The notes: generated by a model from the letters alone, not told the origin. A stretch of DNA of 64,000 nt from M3007 sp964621185 (GCA_964621185.1 CAZULM010000007.1:1-64000), one strand, 5' to 3'; shown: positions 15,108 to 23,218, numbered from the stretch's first letter. Numbers and translations: made by a program.

Positions 15108-15761
15108 ATGAACAAATCTGAACTCCGTCAACTGATTACCCAAAACCGCCTCGATGAAGCGATCAGCGCTTTGCTTGCCAAAACCGAAGGGACGCACCTG
15201 TACCAGCTCGCCGTCCTCCTCGCCGGGCAACATGCCGACCTGAAAAAACAGCATATTATTGCCATTGAGTCCTCATCCGAGCTTGAAAACCGCCGCAACC
15301 ATATCGCCCGCGCTGCCCTGCAATTGGTGGAAGAGTTGCCCGCCGAAGCCTCCCCAGTTCCTGGCTTTGCCCAGCGCTATCGGATTCCACTGTTGGCGTT
15401 GTTGCTTGCGGCGTTTGCCTTCGCCCTATGGGCAATATACAAGTCGCGAAGCGAAGGGCCGCTTCCATCCAATACCAAAAATATCGCTGCAGATTCTACG
15501 GCTTTCAGCGCTGCGCTTGAAAAAGCGGATATCCCCGCCCTCGACAGTTTTCTGATCCGGTATCCGCAAAGCCCCTACGCCGACAAAGCTGTCATTCAAC
15601 GAACAAACCTGCAAAATACCCTGAATTTTCACGTTAAATCCGCAGAGGCACTGTACCGTGGCGGGAAAGCGCAAAAGGCTGTAGAAGACCTCGATAAAGC
15701 AATGAACCTCAACCCCCAGGATACGGAAGTTATACGTCTGCTAAACCTTTTTAAACAATGA
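15108..15761 (+). CDS. EAD11-like adaptor domain, membrane-anchored, TPR-like C-terminus
   Basis: This 217-residue protein begins with a helical domain (residues about 1-78). Its pattern LRQLITQNRLDEAISALLA, then LAVLLAGQHADLKKQ, then NRRNHIARAALQLVEEL resembles effector-associated domain 11, a small adaptor domain of bacterial conflict systems. A single transmembrane helix (residues 92-111) follows. The C-terminal part has tetratricopeptide-like helices (KSAEALYRGGKAQKAVEDLD, KAMNLNPQDTEVIRLLNLFK). The adaptor domain should be cytosolic and the TPR part periplasmic. Its stop overlaps the next gene's ATG by 4 bp, and the same-strand run continues into the DGR. It may link the diversified surface proteins to a cytosolic partner. 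That role is inference. Confidence 0.65.
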   Translation: MNKSELRQLITQNRLDEAISALLAKTEGTHLYQLAVLLAGQHADLKKQHIIAIESSSELENRRNHIARAALQLVEELPAEASPVPGFAQRYRIPLLALLLAAFAFALWAIYKSRSEGPLPSNTKNIAADSTAFSAALEKADIPALDSFLIRYPQSPYADKAVIQRTNLQNTLNFHVKSAEALYRGGKAQKAVEDLDKAMNLNPQDTEVIRLLNLFKQ

Positions 15762-16831
15762 AACCAAACATCCTCTTGGTGCTGGGGCTCTCGCTTTTCA
15801 CCAGCGTTGCGGCACAAACCAAATGCTTCCTGCCACTCTACTTAGAAGGGAAAGCCGCATGTGAAAACAGACAATTCAACACGGCCTTAAAAATACTGCT
15901 GCCGGCGCGCACCTGCCCCGACAAACCCGCTGATTCGGGACTGGAAGACTGGATACGTAAAGCAGAACAAGGCCGCGCCGAACGCGACATCTGGCACAAA
16001 GCCCTTCAGGCCGATTCCCCTGAAGGATACCAACTGTACCTCGACTTTTACCCAAAAGGCTACTATAGGCAGAAAGCAGATGGGCATTTGAAACGCATAG
16101 AGAAACTCGCCCAAAAGCCCGTGCTGCAACCTTCCCCAAAAGGGAGCGTCAACTGGACGCAGGCTTATATCGAAGCCACGGGGAAATGCATCGTCAACCT
16201 GGAAAAATGGCCCAATGAAGCGCAAGCGCTCCTCATGGCACAGCACTGCGCAGAAACCGTGGCCAAAGCCAACCTGTTGGAAACCATGGAAGGCGTGCAA
16301 ATTACCCGCAGCTCCACCATCAAGGACATGGCGGCAGAAAGCGACCTGATTCAGGGCATCGTGACCGGCACGGTAAAAGGCGCCCGCATGATCGGGGAGC
16401 CGGTGGCCGAAAAAGGGATGATGAGCGTCACCATGCGCCTGCCCCTGTTCGGCTCCGACGGCTTGGCGACTGCCCTCCAACAAGGCAACCCGCCCGGCAT
16501 GGATACGCTCGACCTGGACGACAGCCTTGCCACCCGCTTAGTGCTGCGCGTGCCCAACCTGCCCCGAAAACCCATACTTTTCCCCAGCATCGTGGATGCC
16601 GACAACAACTTGCTTTTGGACGGGGCCAGCTTCCAAAAACAATACGCCACGCCTATGCTGCGCTACGCCCATGCTGCGGGCAACCTGACCGATACCGCGT
16701 TTTTAGACGTTCAGTGGGATGCGGAAGGCCGCTTAGTCATGTCCCATTCGGCAACGCCGCTGTTCCGGCAATGGCTGAAAGACAGGGCTTCGGGGGCAGC
16801 GGTACAGCCGATCCTTGTACTCGGCCCTTGA
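15758..16831 (+). CDS. Secreted protein with LPP20-like domain
   Basis: This 357-residue exported protein has signal peptide MKPNILLVLGLSLFTSVAAQ. The first half has helical repeat character with cysteines (CFLPLYLEGKAACENRQF, LPARTCPDKP). The second half resembles LPP20/FlgT-N-type domains: AHYCAETVAKANLLE-like helix (AQHCAETVAKANLLETMEG), VQITRSSTIKDM, then IVTGTVKGARMIGEPV and MMSVTMRLPLFG. LPP20-like domains occur in envelope proteins of unknown role. It is translationally coupled to the EAD11-like gene upstream and lies 60 bp before variable target 1. This suggests a periplasmic partner of the diversified protein. No lipobox is visible, so it is probably soluble. Confidence 0.6.
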   Translation: MKPNILLVLGLSLFTSVAAQTKCFLPLYLEGKAACENRQFNTALKILLPARTCPDKPADSGLEDWIRKAEQGRAERDIWHKALQADSPEGYQLYLDFYPKGYYRQKADGHLKRIEKLAQKPVLQPSPKGSVNWTQAYIEATGKCIVNLEKWPNEAQALLMAQHCAETVAKANLLETMEGVQITRSSTIKDMAAESDLIQGIVTGTVKGARMIGEPVAEKGMMSVTMRLPLFGSDGLATALQQGNPPGMDTLDLDDSLATRLVLRVPNLPRKPILFPSIVDADNNLLLDGASFQKQYATPMLRYAHAAGNLTDTAFLDVQWDAEGRLVMSHSATPLFRQWLKDRASGAAVQPILVLGP

Positions 16832-16891
16832 CCTGTTTTGCCCATCAATATCCATCCATCCTTCAAATCCACTCAAATCCAGGTATAAATT

Positions 16892-18997
16892 ATGCGCCAA
16901 CTGATCACCTTTTTCCTGCTGGCCTTCGGGCATCAGGCAATTTCGCAACCGAACACCTGCCTGCCCACAAGCCCCGTCAGCGCCACCTACCCAGCCAATT
17001 TGGAGACGCTCCAAAACTTGTTCCGCAACGCGGCCAAATCTGCCGAAATATCGCCCGAGGCTTATGAAGAACTGAAAAAACAGATCAACCGCTGCAACAA
17101 CGAAATGGAAGTCGCCTTGAGCGGCATCAGCGCCCAGATGTCGGAACTGTCCTTCAAATACCAGCAAATTTTAGGCTACAAGGACATCGAAGGCATAGAA
17201 AAACAACTGCGCGAACTGGATGCCAGCCTGAAAAACTCCAAAACCGAACTGGAAAAAAACCTTGGCAACGTGAAACACAGCGGCATCTTCGTGGTATTGC
17301 TCGACAACGTGAACTATTACCAGGGCGAACAAAAAGACCGAATCGCCAGCGCTTGCCAAGCCGTCACCCTGCGCGCCGTGGAAGACCTGGTGGGCGTCCA
17401 CATCCGCCGCTCCAGCCAGGAACGCGCCTTCGAGGCCGTGCGCGACGTGGTACAGGAAATAAAAAACGGCGAGGTGCGCCTCGAACGCGAGTATTTCAAC
17501 ACCCCGATCCTGAACCAGTTCCTGTTCGTCGGCAAGTTCGGCGCCACGCCGGCCCGCCAAAAACCGACCCAGGCTGCCGGAGAAACACCCGGTGCACTCG
17601 TGCTCAACCTCGCCAAAGACCCCGATTTCCGCAGCCGCCTAAGCGCCAAAGGCGTGAGCGATGCCGACATCCGCCGCGTAGAATTAGAAGTGATGCCCTT
17701 CTTGCCCAACCTGGAGCGCGACAACAAAACCGCCAACGACCGCCAGGACTACATCCTGCAAAACGGGACAGAACAGATAGGGCGCATCGAGCGCGACATC
17801 GAGGATGCCCGCCAGCGACTGAAAATCCGCACCGCCAAGGTCAGCGAGATATGCCACAGCATGGGTGTACCGTACTCTACCGGCAATTACAGCGGCGCGG
17901 TAGATGCCGCCCTGCAAAAAATCAGGGACCAAATGCGCGCCCTCACCCTGCAATGGAACCAAACCGCCGAAAAGGAAGTGCTGTACAAAGACAGCCGCAG
18001 CGCTTCCATGGAAGGCTCGCTCCCGCAAAGCTTAGCCGCCGAAACCCTCAAGCTCTGCGCCCAGATGGGAGAAGGCTACGGGAAGCTCGACCGTATCTTG
18101 CAGCTGACGGAAGTAGAGAACTTCGAGCTCGCCAAGTTTGAGAACAGCCGCACCGCTACGGTTTTCCGCGCCCCCCAGAAACTATGGGCCTATTCCATCC
18201 CCCGCGAAAAAGGCGCTTATTACGGGGTGGCCGTGCTGGCGCAGTTCCGCGTTACCGGGGTGGAAACGGATGATGGGACAGGGAACCCAATTTCACCCCG
18301 CACCTGGGCCAAAAAATTCGACTACGAGCCGGACATGGTTTTCGTGGAGGGCGGCACCTTCAACATGGGCTGCAGCGCGGAACAGGAGGGCGACTGCGGA
18401 AGCGATGAAAAACCTGTGCACCAGGTCAAGCTTTCGGGTTTTTATGCAGGCAAACACGAAGTGACCCAGGCGCAATGGCAGGCGGTGATGGGGAACAACC
18501 CCAGCAGCTTTTCGGGCTGCGCCCAGTGCCCGGTGGAAAACGTCAGCTGGGACGATGTGCAGGGATACCTGCGCAAGCTGAACGAAAAGACGGGGCGGAA
18601 ATACCGGCTGCTCACCGAGGCGGAATGGGAGTACGCGGCCAGGGGCGGGGCACAGTCAAAATCCTGGAAATACGCCGGCGGCAACGGGATAGGAGACGTG
18701 GCCTGGTATGACAACAATTCAGGAAACAAAACGCACCCTGTCGGCCAAAAGGCGGCCAACGAGCTCGGCCTGTTTGACATGAGCGGCAATGTGTGGGAAT
18801 GGTGCTCAGACTGGTATGGAAACTATGCGGCTGGCGCCCAGGATAACCCGACAGGGCCAAGCAGCGGCTCGTACCGCGTGATCCGTGGCGGCTCCTGGAA
18901 CTTCAGCGCGCGGAATTGCCGCGTCTCGATTCGCTCCTACGTCTCGCCGGGGCTCCGCTACGGCAGCTTCGGTTTCCGGGTGGCTTCGTCCCCCTAG
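16892..18997 (+). CDS. DGR variable target protein 1 (secreted, SUMF1/FGE-sulfatase domain)
   Basis: This 701-residue protein has a signal peptide (MRQLITFFLLAFGHQAISQ) and a long helical, partly coiled-coil N-terminal region (ELKKQINRCNNEMEVALSG, KQLRELDASLKNSKTELEKN). The C-terminus, from about residue 480, is a formylglycine-generating-enzyme/sulfatase-modifying domain of C-type-lectin fold. Hallmarks are VEGGTFNMGC, HEVTQAQWQAVMG, LLTEAEWEYAARGG, GLFDMSGNVWEWCSDW and RGGSW...FGFRV. Residues 659-701 are the variable repeat. Such domains act as ligand-binding scaffolds in DGRs rather than as enzymes. It is paralogous along its full length to the 21044 gene. Cysteine pairs (SGCAQCPVE) suggest disulfides in an extracytoplasmic domain. 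The ligand is unknown. Confidence 0.9.
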   Translation: MRQLITFFLLAFGHQAISQPNTCLPTSPVSATYPANLETLQNLFRNAAKSAEISPEAYEELKKQINRCNNEMEVALSGISAQMSELSFKYQQILGYKDIEGIEKQLRELDASLKNSKTELEKNLGNVKHSGIFVVLLDNVNYYQGEQKDRIASACQAVTLRAVEDLVGVHIRRSSQERAFEAVRDVVQEIKNGEVRLEREYFNTPILNQFLFVGKFGATPARQKPTQAAGETPGALVLNLAKDPDFRSRLSAKGVSDADIRRVELEVMPFLPNLERDNKTANDRQDYILQNGTEQIGRIERDIEDARQRLKIRTAKVSEICHSMGVPYSTGNYSGAVDAALQKIRDQMRALTLQWNQTAEKEVLYKDSRSASMEGSLPQSLAAETLKLCAQMGEGYGKLDRILQLTEVENFELAKFENSRTATVFRAPQKLWAYSIPREKGAYYGVAVLAQFRVTGVETDDGTGNPISPRTWAKKFDYEPDMVFVEGGTFNMGCSAEQEGDCGSDEKPVHQVKLSGFYAGKHEVTQAQWQAVMGNNPSSFSGCAQCPVENVSWDDVQGYLRKLNEKTGRKYRLLTEAEWEYAARGGAQSKSWKYAGGNGIGDVAWYDNNSGNKTHPVGQKAANELGLFDMSGNVWEWCSDWYGNYAAGAQDNPTGPSSGSYRVIRGGSWNFSARNCRVSIRSYVSPGLRYGSFGFRVASSP
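18866..18997 (+). repeat. DGR variable repeat VR1
   Basis: This 132-bp segment (44 codons including stop) aligns without gaps to the template at 20734. All 20 substitutions fall on template adenines (to T, G or C). Every template C, G and T position is unchanged. Examples in codon order: AAC to TAC, AAC to TTC, CAG to CGG, AAT to ATT, AAC to GTC, GAG to GGG. The last 27 bases are identical to the template and should contain the initiation-of-homing sequence. Confidence 0.97.
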
Positions 18998-19034
18998 TTC
19001 AGAAGGGGGCCAGTTCCGGCCATCAATTGAGCTA
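18998..19034. repeat. Post-VR1 segment found inverted after the template repeat
   Basis: GTTCAGAAG (18997-19005) and CATCAATTGAGCTA (19021-19034) occur as reverse complements after the template repeat (TAGCTCAATTGATG at 20863-20876 and CTTCTGAAC at about 20889-20897), in the corresponding order. The segment follows VR1 directly. Confidence 0.75.
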
Positions 19035-19052
19035 AAGCCGGGTCGGGTAAGT

Positions 19053-19110
19053 ACGCCTTCCGCCCGTATGCGCGGGCGTGCGCAGCCGCCGCGCATCGGG
19101 GGGAAGGCGT
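19053..19110. repeat. GC-rich inverted repeat A, copy 1 (post-VR1)
   Basis: ACGCCTTCC...TATGCGCGG pairs with CCGCGCAT...GGAAGGCGT around a short loop. This 58-bp hairpin also occurs after VR2 at 23161-23218 with the same length and near-identical sequence. DGRs commonly need a hairpin or cruciform just past the variable repeat for efficient homing. Confidence 0.85.
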
Positions 19111-19145
19111 GGTGCGGGTGCGGGCGGGGTTCCCGTTCCCGAGCC

Positions 19146-19247
19146 CTTGCTTGTCATTCTGTAAGAATCCGTCCACGTATAAAGGGGAAAGAAACCCGAA
19201 ATGCCGCGCACTGAACGTGGACGGATTCTTACAAAACGACAAGCAAG
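19146..19247. repeat. Inverted repeat B, copy 1 (post-VR1)
   Basis: Arms of 33 nt (19146-19178 and 19215-19247) match at 31 positions. The left arm starts CTTGCTTGTCATTCTGTAAG and the right arm ends GACAAGCAAG. The loop is 36 nt. The left arm is identical to that of copy 2 at 23253. Confidence 0.9.
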
Positions 19248-19295
19248 TGGAGAAGCAACGTAAGGCAGAATAGTAACAAAAAAAATGATAAAACA

Positions 19296-19745
19296 ATGCA
19301 AATCAAAGTGTTTACGATCCCGGTGATCGACCAGGAAGGGGTTATGGAAGAGATGAATACTTTTTTGCGGAGCAAAAAAGTGTTGCAGGTGACGCAAAAG
19401 CTCCTGGGTCGCAAGCCCGGTGCCGCTTGTTGGACCTTTGTGGTCACCTATGTTGACGATGTTGGCACCGCCGAGCGCTTCCGGGGCAAAATAGACTACA
19501 AGGAGGTGCTTGGGCCAGCTGAATTTAACCGGTTCTCTGCCATGCGGGATATACGCAAAGCGCTTGCATTGGAAAATAAAGTGCCACCGTATGTGATATT
19601 CACCGATTACGAATTGTCTGAAATGGCAAAATTGGAAGAAATTACCCTTGAAGCAATGCGCAAGGTGAAGGGGATAGGCGAAAGCAAGGTTGAAAAATAC
19701 GGGAATAAATTCCTGACAATGCTCAAAGATGAAAAGGGCGGGTAA
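19296..19745 (+). CDS. HRDC-domain DGR accessory protein
   Basis: This 149-residue protein starts MQIKVFTIPV and carries the conserved FLRSKKVLQVTQKLLG segment of DGR-linked HRDC proteins. The C-terminal half is an HRDC helical domain (LRDIRKALALENKVPPYVIF-type: RKALALENKVPPYVIFTDYE, then MRKVKGIGESKVEKYGNKFL). HRDC domains bind nucleic acids in RecQ helicases. In DGRs lacking Avd, such proteins are thought to take the accessory role in template-primed cDNA synthesis. The 3' end overlaps the reverse-transcriptase ATG by 17 bp, so the two are probably translated together. The start is 48 bp past inverted repeat B. Confidence 0.85.
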   Translation: MQIKVFTIPVIDQEGVMEEMNTFLRSKKVLQVTQKLLGRKPGAACWTFVVTYVDDVGTAERFRGKIDYKEVLGPAEFNRFSAMRDIRKALALENKVPPYVIFTDYELSEMAKLEEITLEAMRKVKGIGESKVEKYGNKFLTMLKDEKGG

Positions 19746-20733
19746 CCTTATCCAGCAGGTTGCCGATCCAGAGAACCTGCGTTTGGCGGCGTGGAAGGCG
19801 GCGAAAGGCAAACGGCATTCGCCTGAAGTGCTTGCATGGATGCAGTCATTGGATAAACATGTCTTCAACCTTCGCGAACAGATTTGCCGTGCTCAGGTAG
19901 ATGTGGGCAATTACCGGTATTTTAAAGTGTTTGAGCCAAAGGAACGCCAAATTTGCGCCTCTGCCTTTGGCGAGCAAGTGCTACATCATGCCTTGATGAA
20001 TGTTTGCCATGAGTGTTTTGAACGGGCGCAGATATTCGACAGCTATGCCTGCCGTAAAGGGAAAGGGACACACGCGGCATTGCGCCGGGCAAAATCTTTT
20101 ACCCAGCGGCATGATTGGTATTTGAAATTGGACATCCGTAAATTTTTCGAAAGCATCAGCCATGAAGTTCTGATAAACCAGTTGGCGCAGCTGTTCAAAG
20201 ACCCGGCGGTTATGAGCATCTTTGAACAGATTGCCCACAGCTATGAGGCAAGCCCAGGCAGAGGATTGCCAATTGGCAACCTCACGAGCCAGTATTTTGC
20301 CAATCATTATCTCAATGGCCTGGACCGTTTCGTAAAAGAAAAGTTGCGGGTTCGGGCTTATGTGCGTTATATGGACGATCTCGTGCTTTGGGCGCCGACC
20401 AAAGCGCCTCTCTTGGCTGCTCACGCTGCAATACAAGAATACGTGCACAAAGAGCTTTGCACTGAGCTCAAGCCAGAAGCATTGAACCGTGTCCGCTGCG
20501 GCCTTCCATTCCTGGGGTATCACATTTTCCCGTATCACGTTCGTTTGCTACAAAAAAGCAAGGTGCGCTTTATTCGGAAACTGCGCAGGATCGAGGGTTT
20601 TTGGCATTCAGGCGAATGGCCGGAATCCAAATGCAGCCGCCATGCCATGCCTTTGCTCGCTTTTTTAGACCATGCTGATGCTAAAATATTCCAAGATAAC
20701 ATAATTTCGCGTTTGCAAGGTCAAGCACCATAA
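19729..20733 (+). CDS. DGR reverse transcriptase
   Basis: This 334-residue RNA-dependent DNA polymerase copies the template RNA with adenine-specific errors. Motifs seen: N-terminal LIQQVADPENLRLAAWKAAK; first catalytic Asp in YLKLDIRKFFESISH (D135); the DGR-diagnostic IGNLTSQ at residues 182-188 (where group II intron and retroviral enzymes have QG..SP); catalytic YMDD at 214-217; and the thumb-side LPFLGYHIFPYHVRL. It has no maturase or endonuclease domain, and the length is normal for DGR RTs. The template repeat begins on the base after its TAA stop and is in the same frame. The 17-bp overlap with the HRDC gene implies coupled expression. Confidence 0.97.
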   Translation: MKRAGNLIQQVADPENLRLAAWKAAKGKRHSPEVLAWMQSLDKHVFNLREQICRAQVDVGNYRYFKVFEPKERQICASAFGEQVLHHALMNVCHECFERAQIFDSYACRKGKGTHAALRRAKSFTQRHDWYLKLDIRKFFESISHEVLINQLAQLFKDPAVMSIFEQIAHSYEASPGRGLPIGNLTSQYFANHYLNGLDRFVKEKLRVRAYVRYMDDLVLWAPTKAPLLAAHAAIQEYVHKELCTELKPEALNRVRCGLPFLGYHIFPYHVRLLQKSKVRFIRKLRRIEGFWHSGEWPESKCSRHAMPLLAFLDHADAKIFQDNIISRLQGQAP

Positions 20734-20865
20734 GGCTCGAACCGCGTGATCCGTGGCGGCTCCTGGAACAACAACGCGCAGAATTGCCGCGTCTCGAATC
20801 GCAACAACAACTCGCCAGAGAACCGCAACAACAACATCGGTTTCCGGGTGGCTTCGTCCCCCTAG
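20734..20865 (+). other. DGR template repeat (TR)
   Basis: This 132-bp sequence, colinear with both variable repeats, starts directly after the RT stop. Read in the target frame it would encode GSNRVIRGGSWNNNAQN and onward, with runs of AAC (Asn) codons as expected for a template whose adenines are mutated. It has 32 adenines, including the one in the TAG. It is on the same strand as the RT, so it is probably carried on the RT transcript. Confidence 0.97.
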
Positions 20866-20905
20866 CTCAATTGATGACCGGGTGGCTTCTTCTGAACAGG
20901 TGCTT
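20866..20905. repeat. Inverted copy of the post-VR1 segment after TR
   Basis: CTCAATTGATG and CTTCTGAAC here are reverse complements of segments following VR1 (CATCAATTGAG, GTTCAGAAG). CTTCTTCTGAAC also matches, in inverse, the sequence after the VR2 stop (GTTCAGAAGAAG). A TR transcript reading into this stretch could pair with transcripts or single-stranded DNA past the VRs. Confidence 0.7.
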
Positions 20906-21043
20906 GCCCAGCTCCTTCGCAAGGAGGACGAAAAATCCTGCCCAAAGCAGGAGACAAAGCGGTGGTACTAGTAGGCTGAGACCGAAAGTTCTGCCGCTTT
21001 TTTGCTTAGCTATCTTAGCTGTAATAAAAGTTAATTCAAGCCT

Positions 21044-23128
21044 ATGAAAGCCTGTATATACTTCCTGTTTTTGGCCCTGCCAATTTGCCCAAGCGCTCAA
21101 AACTGCCTCCCCACCAGCCCGGTCAGCGCCGCATACCCCGTCACGGAAAATGCGCTCGAAAATTTATTTGAAAAGCACAAGCCCAAATTCACAGAGGCCG
21201 AGTTTTATGCGGTAAAACGGGAGGTTGAACAGTGTAACAGCGCCCTCAACCGCGAGCTCGATGCCCTGATGTCCCAAATGTCGAACCTCTCCTACAAATA
21301 CCAGCAGATGCTGACGTACAAGGACGTCAGCGGCTTGGAGAAGCAGATCCGGGACCTGGAAGAAAGCCGCAAAAAATCGCGCGTCGAGCTGGAGCAGAAC
21401 CTGAGCTATGTAAAACACACGGGCATTTTTGTCGTGCTGCTGGAAAACATCGACCCCTACGAAAACAAAAGCTCCCTGATCGGAAAAGCAAACGCCGCCA
21501 TTGCCCCGATGGCCGTGGAAGACCTTGCCGGCACCTATATCCGCCGCTATACCAAGGTGGACAATTTTGCCTCCGTGCGCGACATCGTAGAATCCTTCAC
21601 GGGCGGCGAAGCCAACGTGGAAAAGGAATTTTTCAACCAGTCGAACTACCAGAAAAACTATTTTATCTACGTCGCCAAAATAGGGGCCTCGCCGCTCAAA
21701 CAAAAGCCTGTGGGCAGCAGCCCGGGGGCCAAAGCCCTGGTGTTCAACCTCTCCCGCGATTCGGATTTCCGCAGCCGCCTGCGCTCCAAAGGCGTGAGCG
21801 AAGACCATATCGCCCGCATCGAGCGCGACGTGCTGCCATACCTCACAGATGTGCAGCGCGACAATACCGGCGCCGACAGCCGACAAGACGATATCCTCCA
21901 GCGCGGCACAGAAGAATTGCGCCGCTTAGAGCGCGATATCGAAGACGCCAAGGAGCGCCTCAACTCCCGTGCCTCCAAAATCGCCGCAATCTGCCGTGAA
22001 AACGGCTACGTCTATAACCCCGCCGCCATCGACAAATCCGTCACCGACGCGCTCGCAGGCCTCCGCAGCCAGATACAGGAGCGCAGCGCCCAGTGGACGG
22101 CCGTCCGCGAACGCGAAATCGTGGTGAAAGAAACCCGTACCTTCATCGAAGGATCCCCCGCACACCACCTGGCGCTCGAAGTGCTGAATTCCTGCAAACA
22201 ACTGGAACAAATGGGCAAAGTAGAGCGCATCATGCAGATCACCGAAGTGAGCGACCTCGACCTCACCCGCTACGAAGCCAACCGAAAACTTGCCGTTTAC
22301 CGCAGCCCGCAACGCCTGTGGGCCTATCCCATTCCCATGGACGACAATTCCTTCAAATTAGCCGTGCTGCTGCAGTTCCGCATCACCGGGGTGGAAACCG
22401 ACGATGGGGGGAAAAACCCGGTTCCCGTACGCACCTGGACAAAAAAATTCGATTACGAGCCCGACATGGTGTTCGTAGAAGGCGGCACGTTCAGCATGGG
22501 CTGCACGGCAGAACAGGGGAGTGACTGCTACGACAGTGAAAGCCCCGCCCACCAGGTCAAGCTGTCAAGTTATTTTGTAGGGAAACATGAAGTGACCCAG
22601 GCACAATGGCAGGCCGTGATGGGGGGCAACCCAAGCTATTTCTCGGGCTGCGCCCAGTGTCCGGTGGAAAAAGTCAGCTGGGACGACGCGCAGGAATACC
22701 TGCGCAAGCTGAACGAAAAGACGGGGGGGAAGTACCGGCTGCTCACCGAGGCGGAATGGGAGTACGCAGCCAGGGGCGGGGCGCAAGCAAAACCCTGGAA
22801 ATACGCGGGCGGCAACGGGATAGATGACGTGGCCTGGTATTACAGCAATTCAGGAAACAAAACGCAACCTGTCGGCCAAAAGGAAGCCAATGAGCTCGGC
22901 CTGTTTGACATGAGCGGCAATGTGTGGGAGTGGTGTTCTGACTGGTATGGGCCTTATCCATCTGGTACGCAGGAGAACCCTACAGGGCCTAGCAGCGGCT
23001 CGTCCCGCGTCGTCCGTGGCGGCTCCTGGTACGGCGTCGCGCGGCTTTGCCGCGTCTCGTTTCGCGCCGACTACTCGCCTGGGGGCCGCAGCGCCGACTT
23101 CGGTTTCCGGGTGGCTTCGTCCCCCTAG
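21044..23128 (+). CDS. DGR variable target protein 2 (secreted, SUMF1/FGE-sulfatase domain)
   Basis: This 694-residue paralogue of target 1 has a signal peptide (MKACIYFLFLALPICPSAQ) and the same CLPTSPVSA..P motif at the mature N-terminus. A coiled-coil-rich middle follows (EKQIRDLEESRKKSRVELEQ). The C-terminal FGE-sulfatase domain has VEGGTFSMGC, HEVTQAQWQAVMGG, LLTEAEWEYAARGG and DMSGNVWEWCSDWYG. Residues 652-694 are the variable repeat. It lies 178 bp past the TR on the same strand and is followed by the same two inverted repeats as target 1. The N-terminal part has diverged more from target 1 than the lectin-like domain. It was probably produced by duplication of a target-plus-hairpins cassette. 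Confidence 0.9.
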   Translation: MKACIYFLFLALPICPSAQNCLPTSPVSAAYPVTENALENLFEKHKPKFTEAEFYAVKREVEQCNSALNRELDALMSQMSNLSYKYQQMLTYKDVSGLEKQIRDLEESRKKSRVELEQNLSYVKHTGIFVVLLENIDPYENKSSLIGKANAAIAPMAVEDLAGTYIRRYTKVDNFASVRDIVESFTGGEANVEKEFFNQSNYQKNYFIYVAKIGASPLKQKPVGSSPGAKALVFNLSRDSDFRSRLRSKGVSEDHIARIERDVLPYLTDVQRDNTGADSRQDDILQRGTEELRRLERDIEDAKERLNSRASKIAAICRENGYVYNPAAIDKSVTDALAGLRSQIQERSAQWTAVREREIVVKETRTFIEGSPAHHLALEVLNSCKQLEQMGKVERIMQITEVSDLDLTRYEANRKLAVYRSPQRLWAYPIPMDDNSFKLAVLLQFRITGVETDDGGKNPVPVRTWTKKFDYEPDMVFVEGGTFSMGCTAEQGSDCYDSESPAHQVKLSSYFVGKHEVTQAQWQAVMGGNPSYFSGCAQCPVEKVSWDDAQEYLRKLNEKTGGKYRLLTEAEWEYAARGGAQAKPWKYAGGNGIDDVAWYYSNSGNKTQPVGQKEANELGLFDMSGNVWEWCSDWYGPYPSGTQENPTGPSSGSSRVVRGGSWYGVARLCRVSFRADYSPGGRSADFGFRVASSP
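22997..23128 (+). repeat. DGR variable repeat VR2
   Basis: This 132-bp repeat aligns without gaps to TR. It has 27 substitutions: 26 at template adenines and one G-to-C (third position of the GTG codon, now GTC, giving a silent change). VR1 and VR2 differ at most diversified codons, so the two targets display different surfaces. The last 27 bases equal TR. Confidence 0.97.
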
Positions 23129-23160
23129 TTCAGAAGAAGGCCGGGCCGGGGGGGCTGGGT

Positions 23161-23218
23161 ACGCCTTCCGCCCGTATGCGCGGGTGTGCGCAGCCGCCGC
23201 GCATCGGGGGGAAGGCGT
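23161..23218. repeat. GC-rich inverted repeat A, copy 2 (post-VR2)
   Basis: Same 58-bp hairpin as 19053-19110, beginning ACGCCTTCCGCCCGTATGCG. It differs mainly in the loop (GGTGTGCG here, GGCGTGCG in copy 1). Confidence 0.85.

Noticed and set aside
19729..20733. Reverse transcriptase as a group II intron or retron enzyme
   Set aside because: It has IGNLTSQ, no maturase or endonuclease domain, an adjacent HRDC gene and TR/VR pairs, all of which point to a DGR.
20741..20862. Template repeat as the end of a third SUMF1 gene
   Set aside because: No FGE-sulfatase coding sequence precedes it; it directly follows the RT stop and has the Asn-rich composition of a template.
16892..23128. FGE-sulfatase domains as active formylglycine-generating enzymes
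   Set aside because: No sulfatase is nearby, and the C-terminal diversified segment with lectin-like fold fits a binding role.
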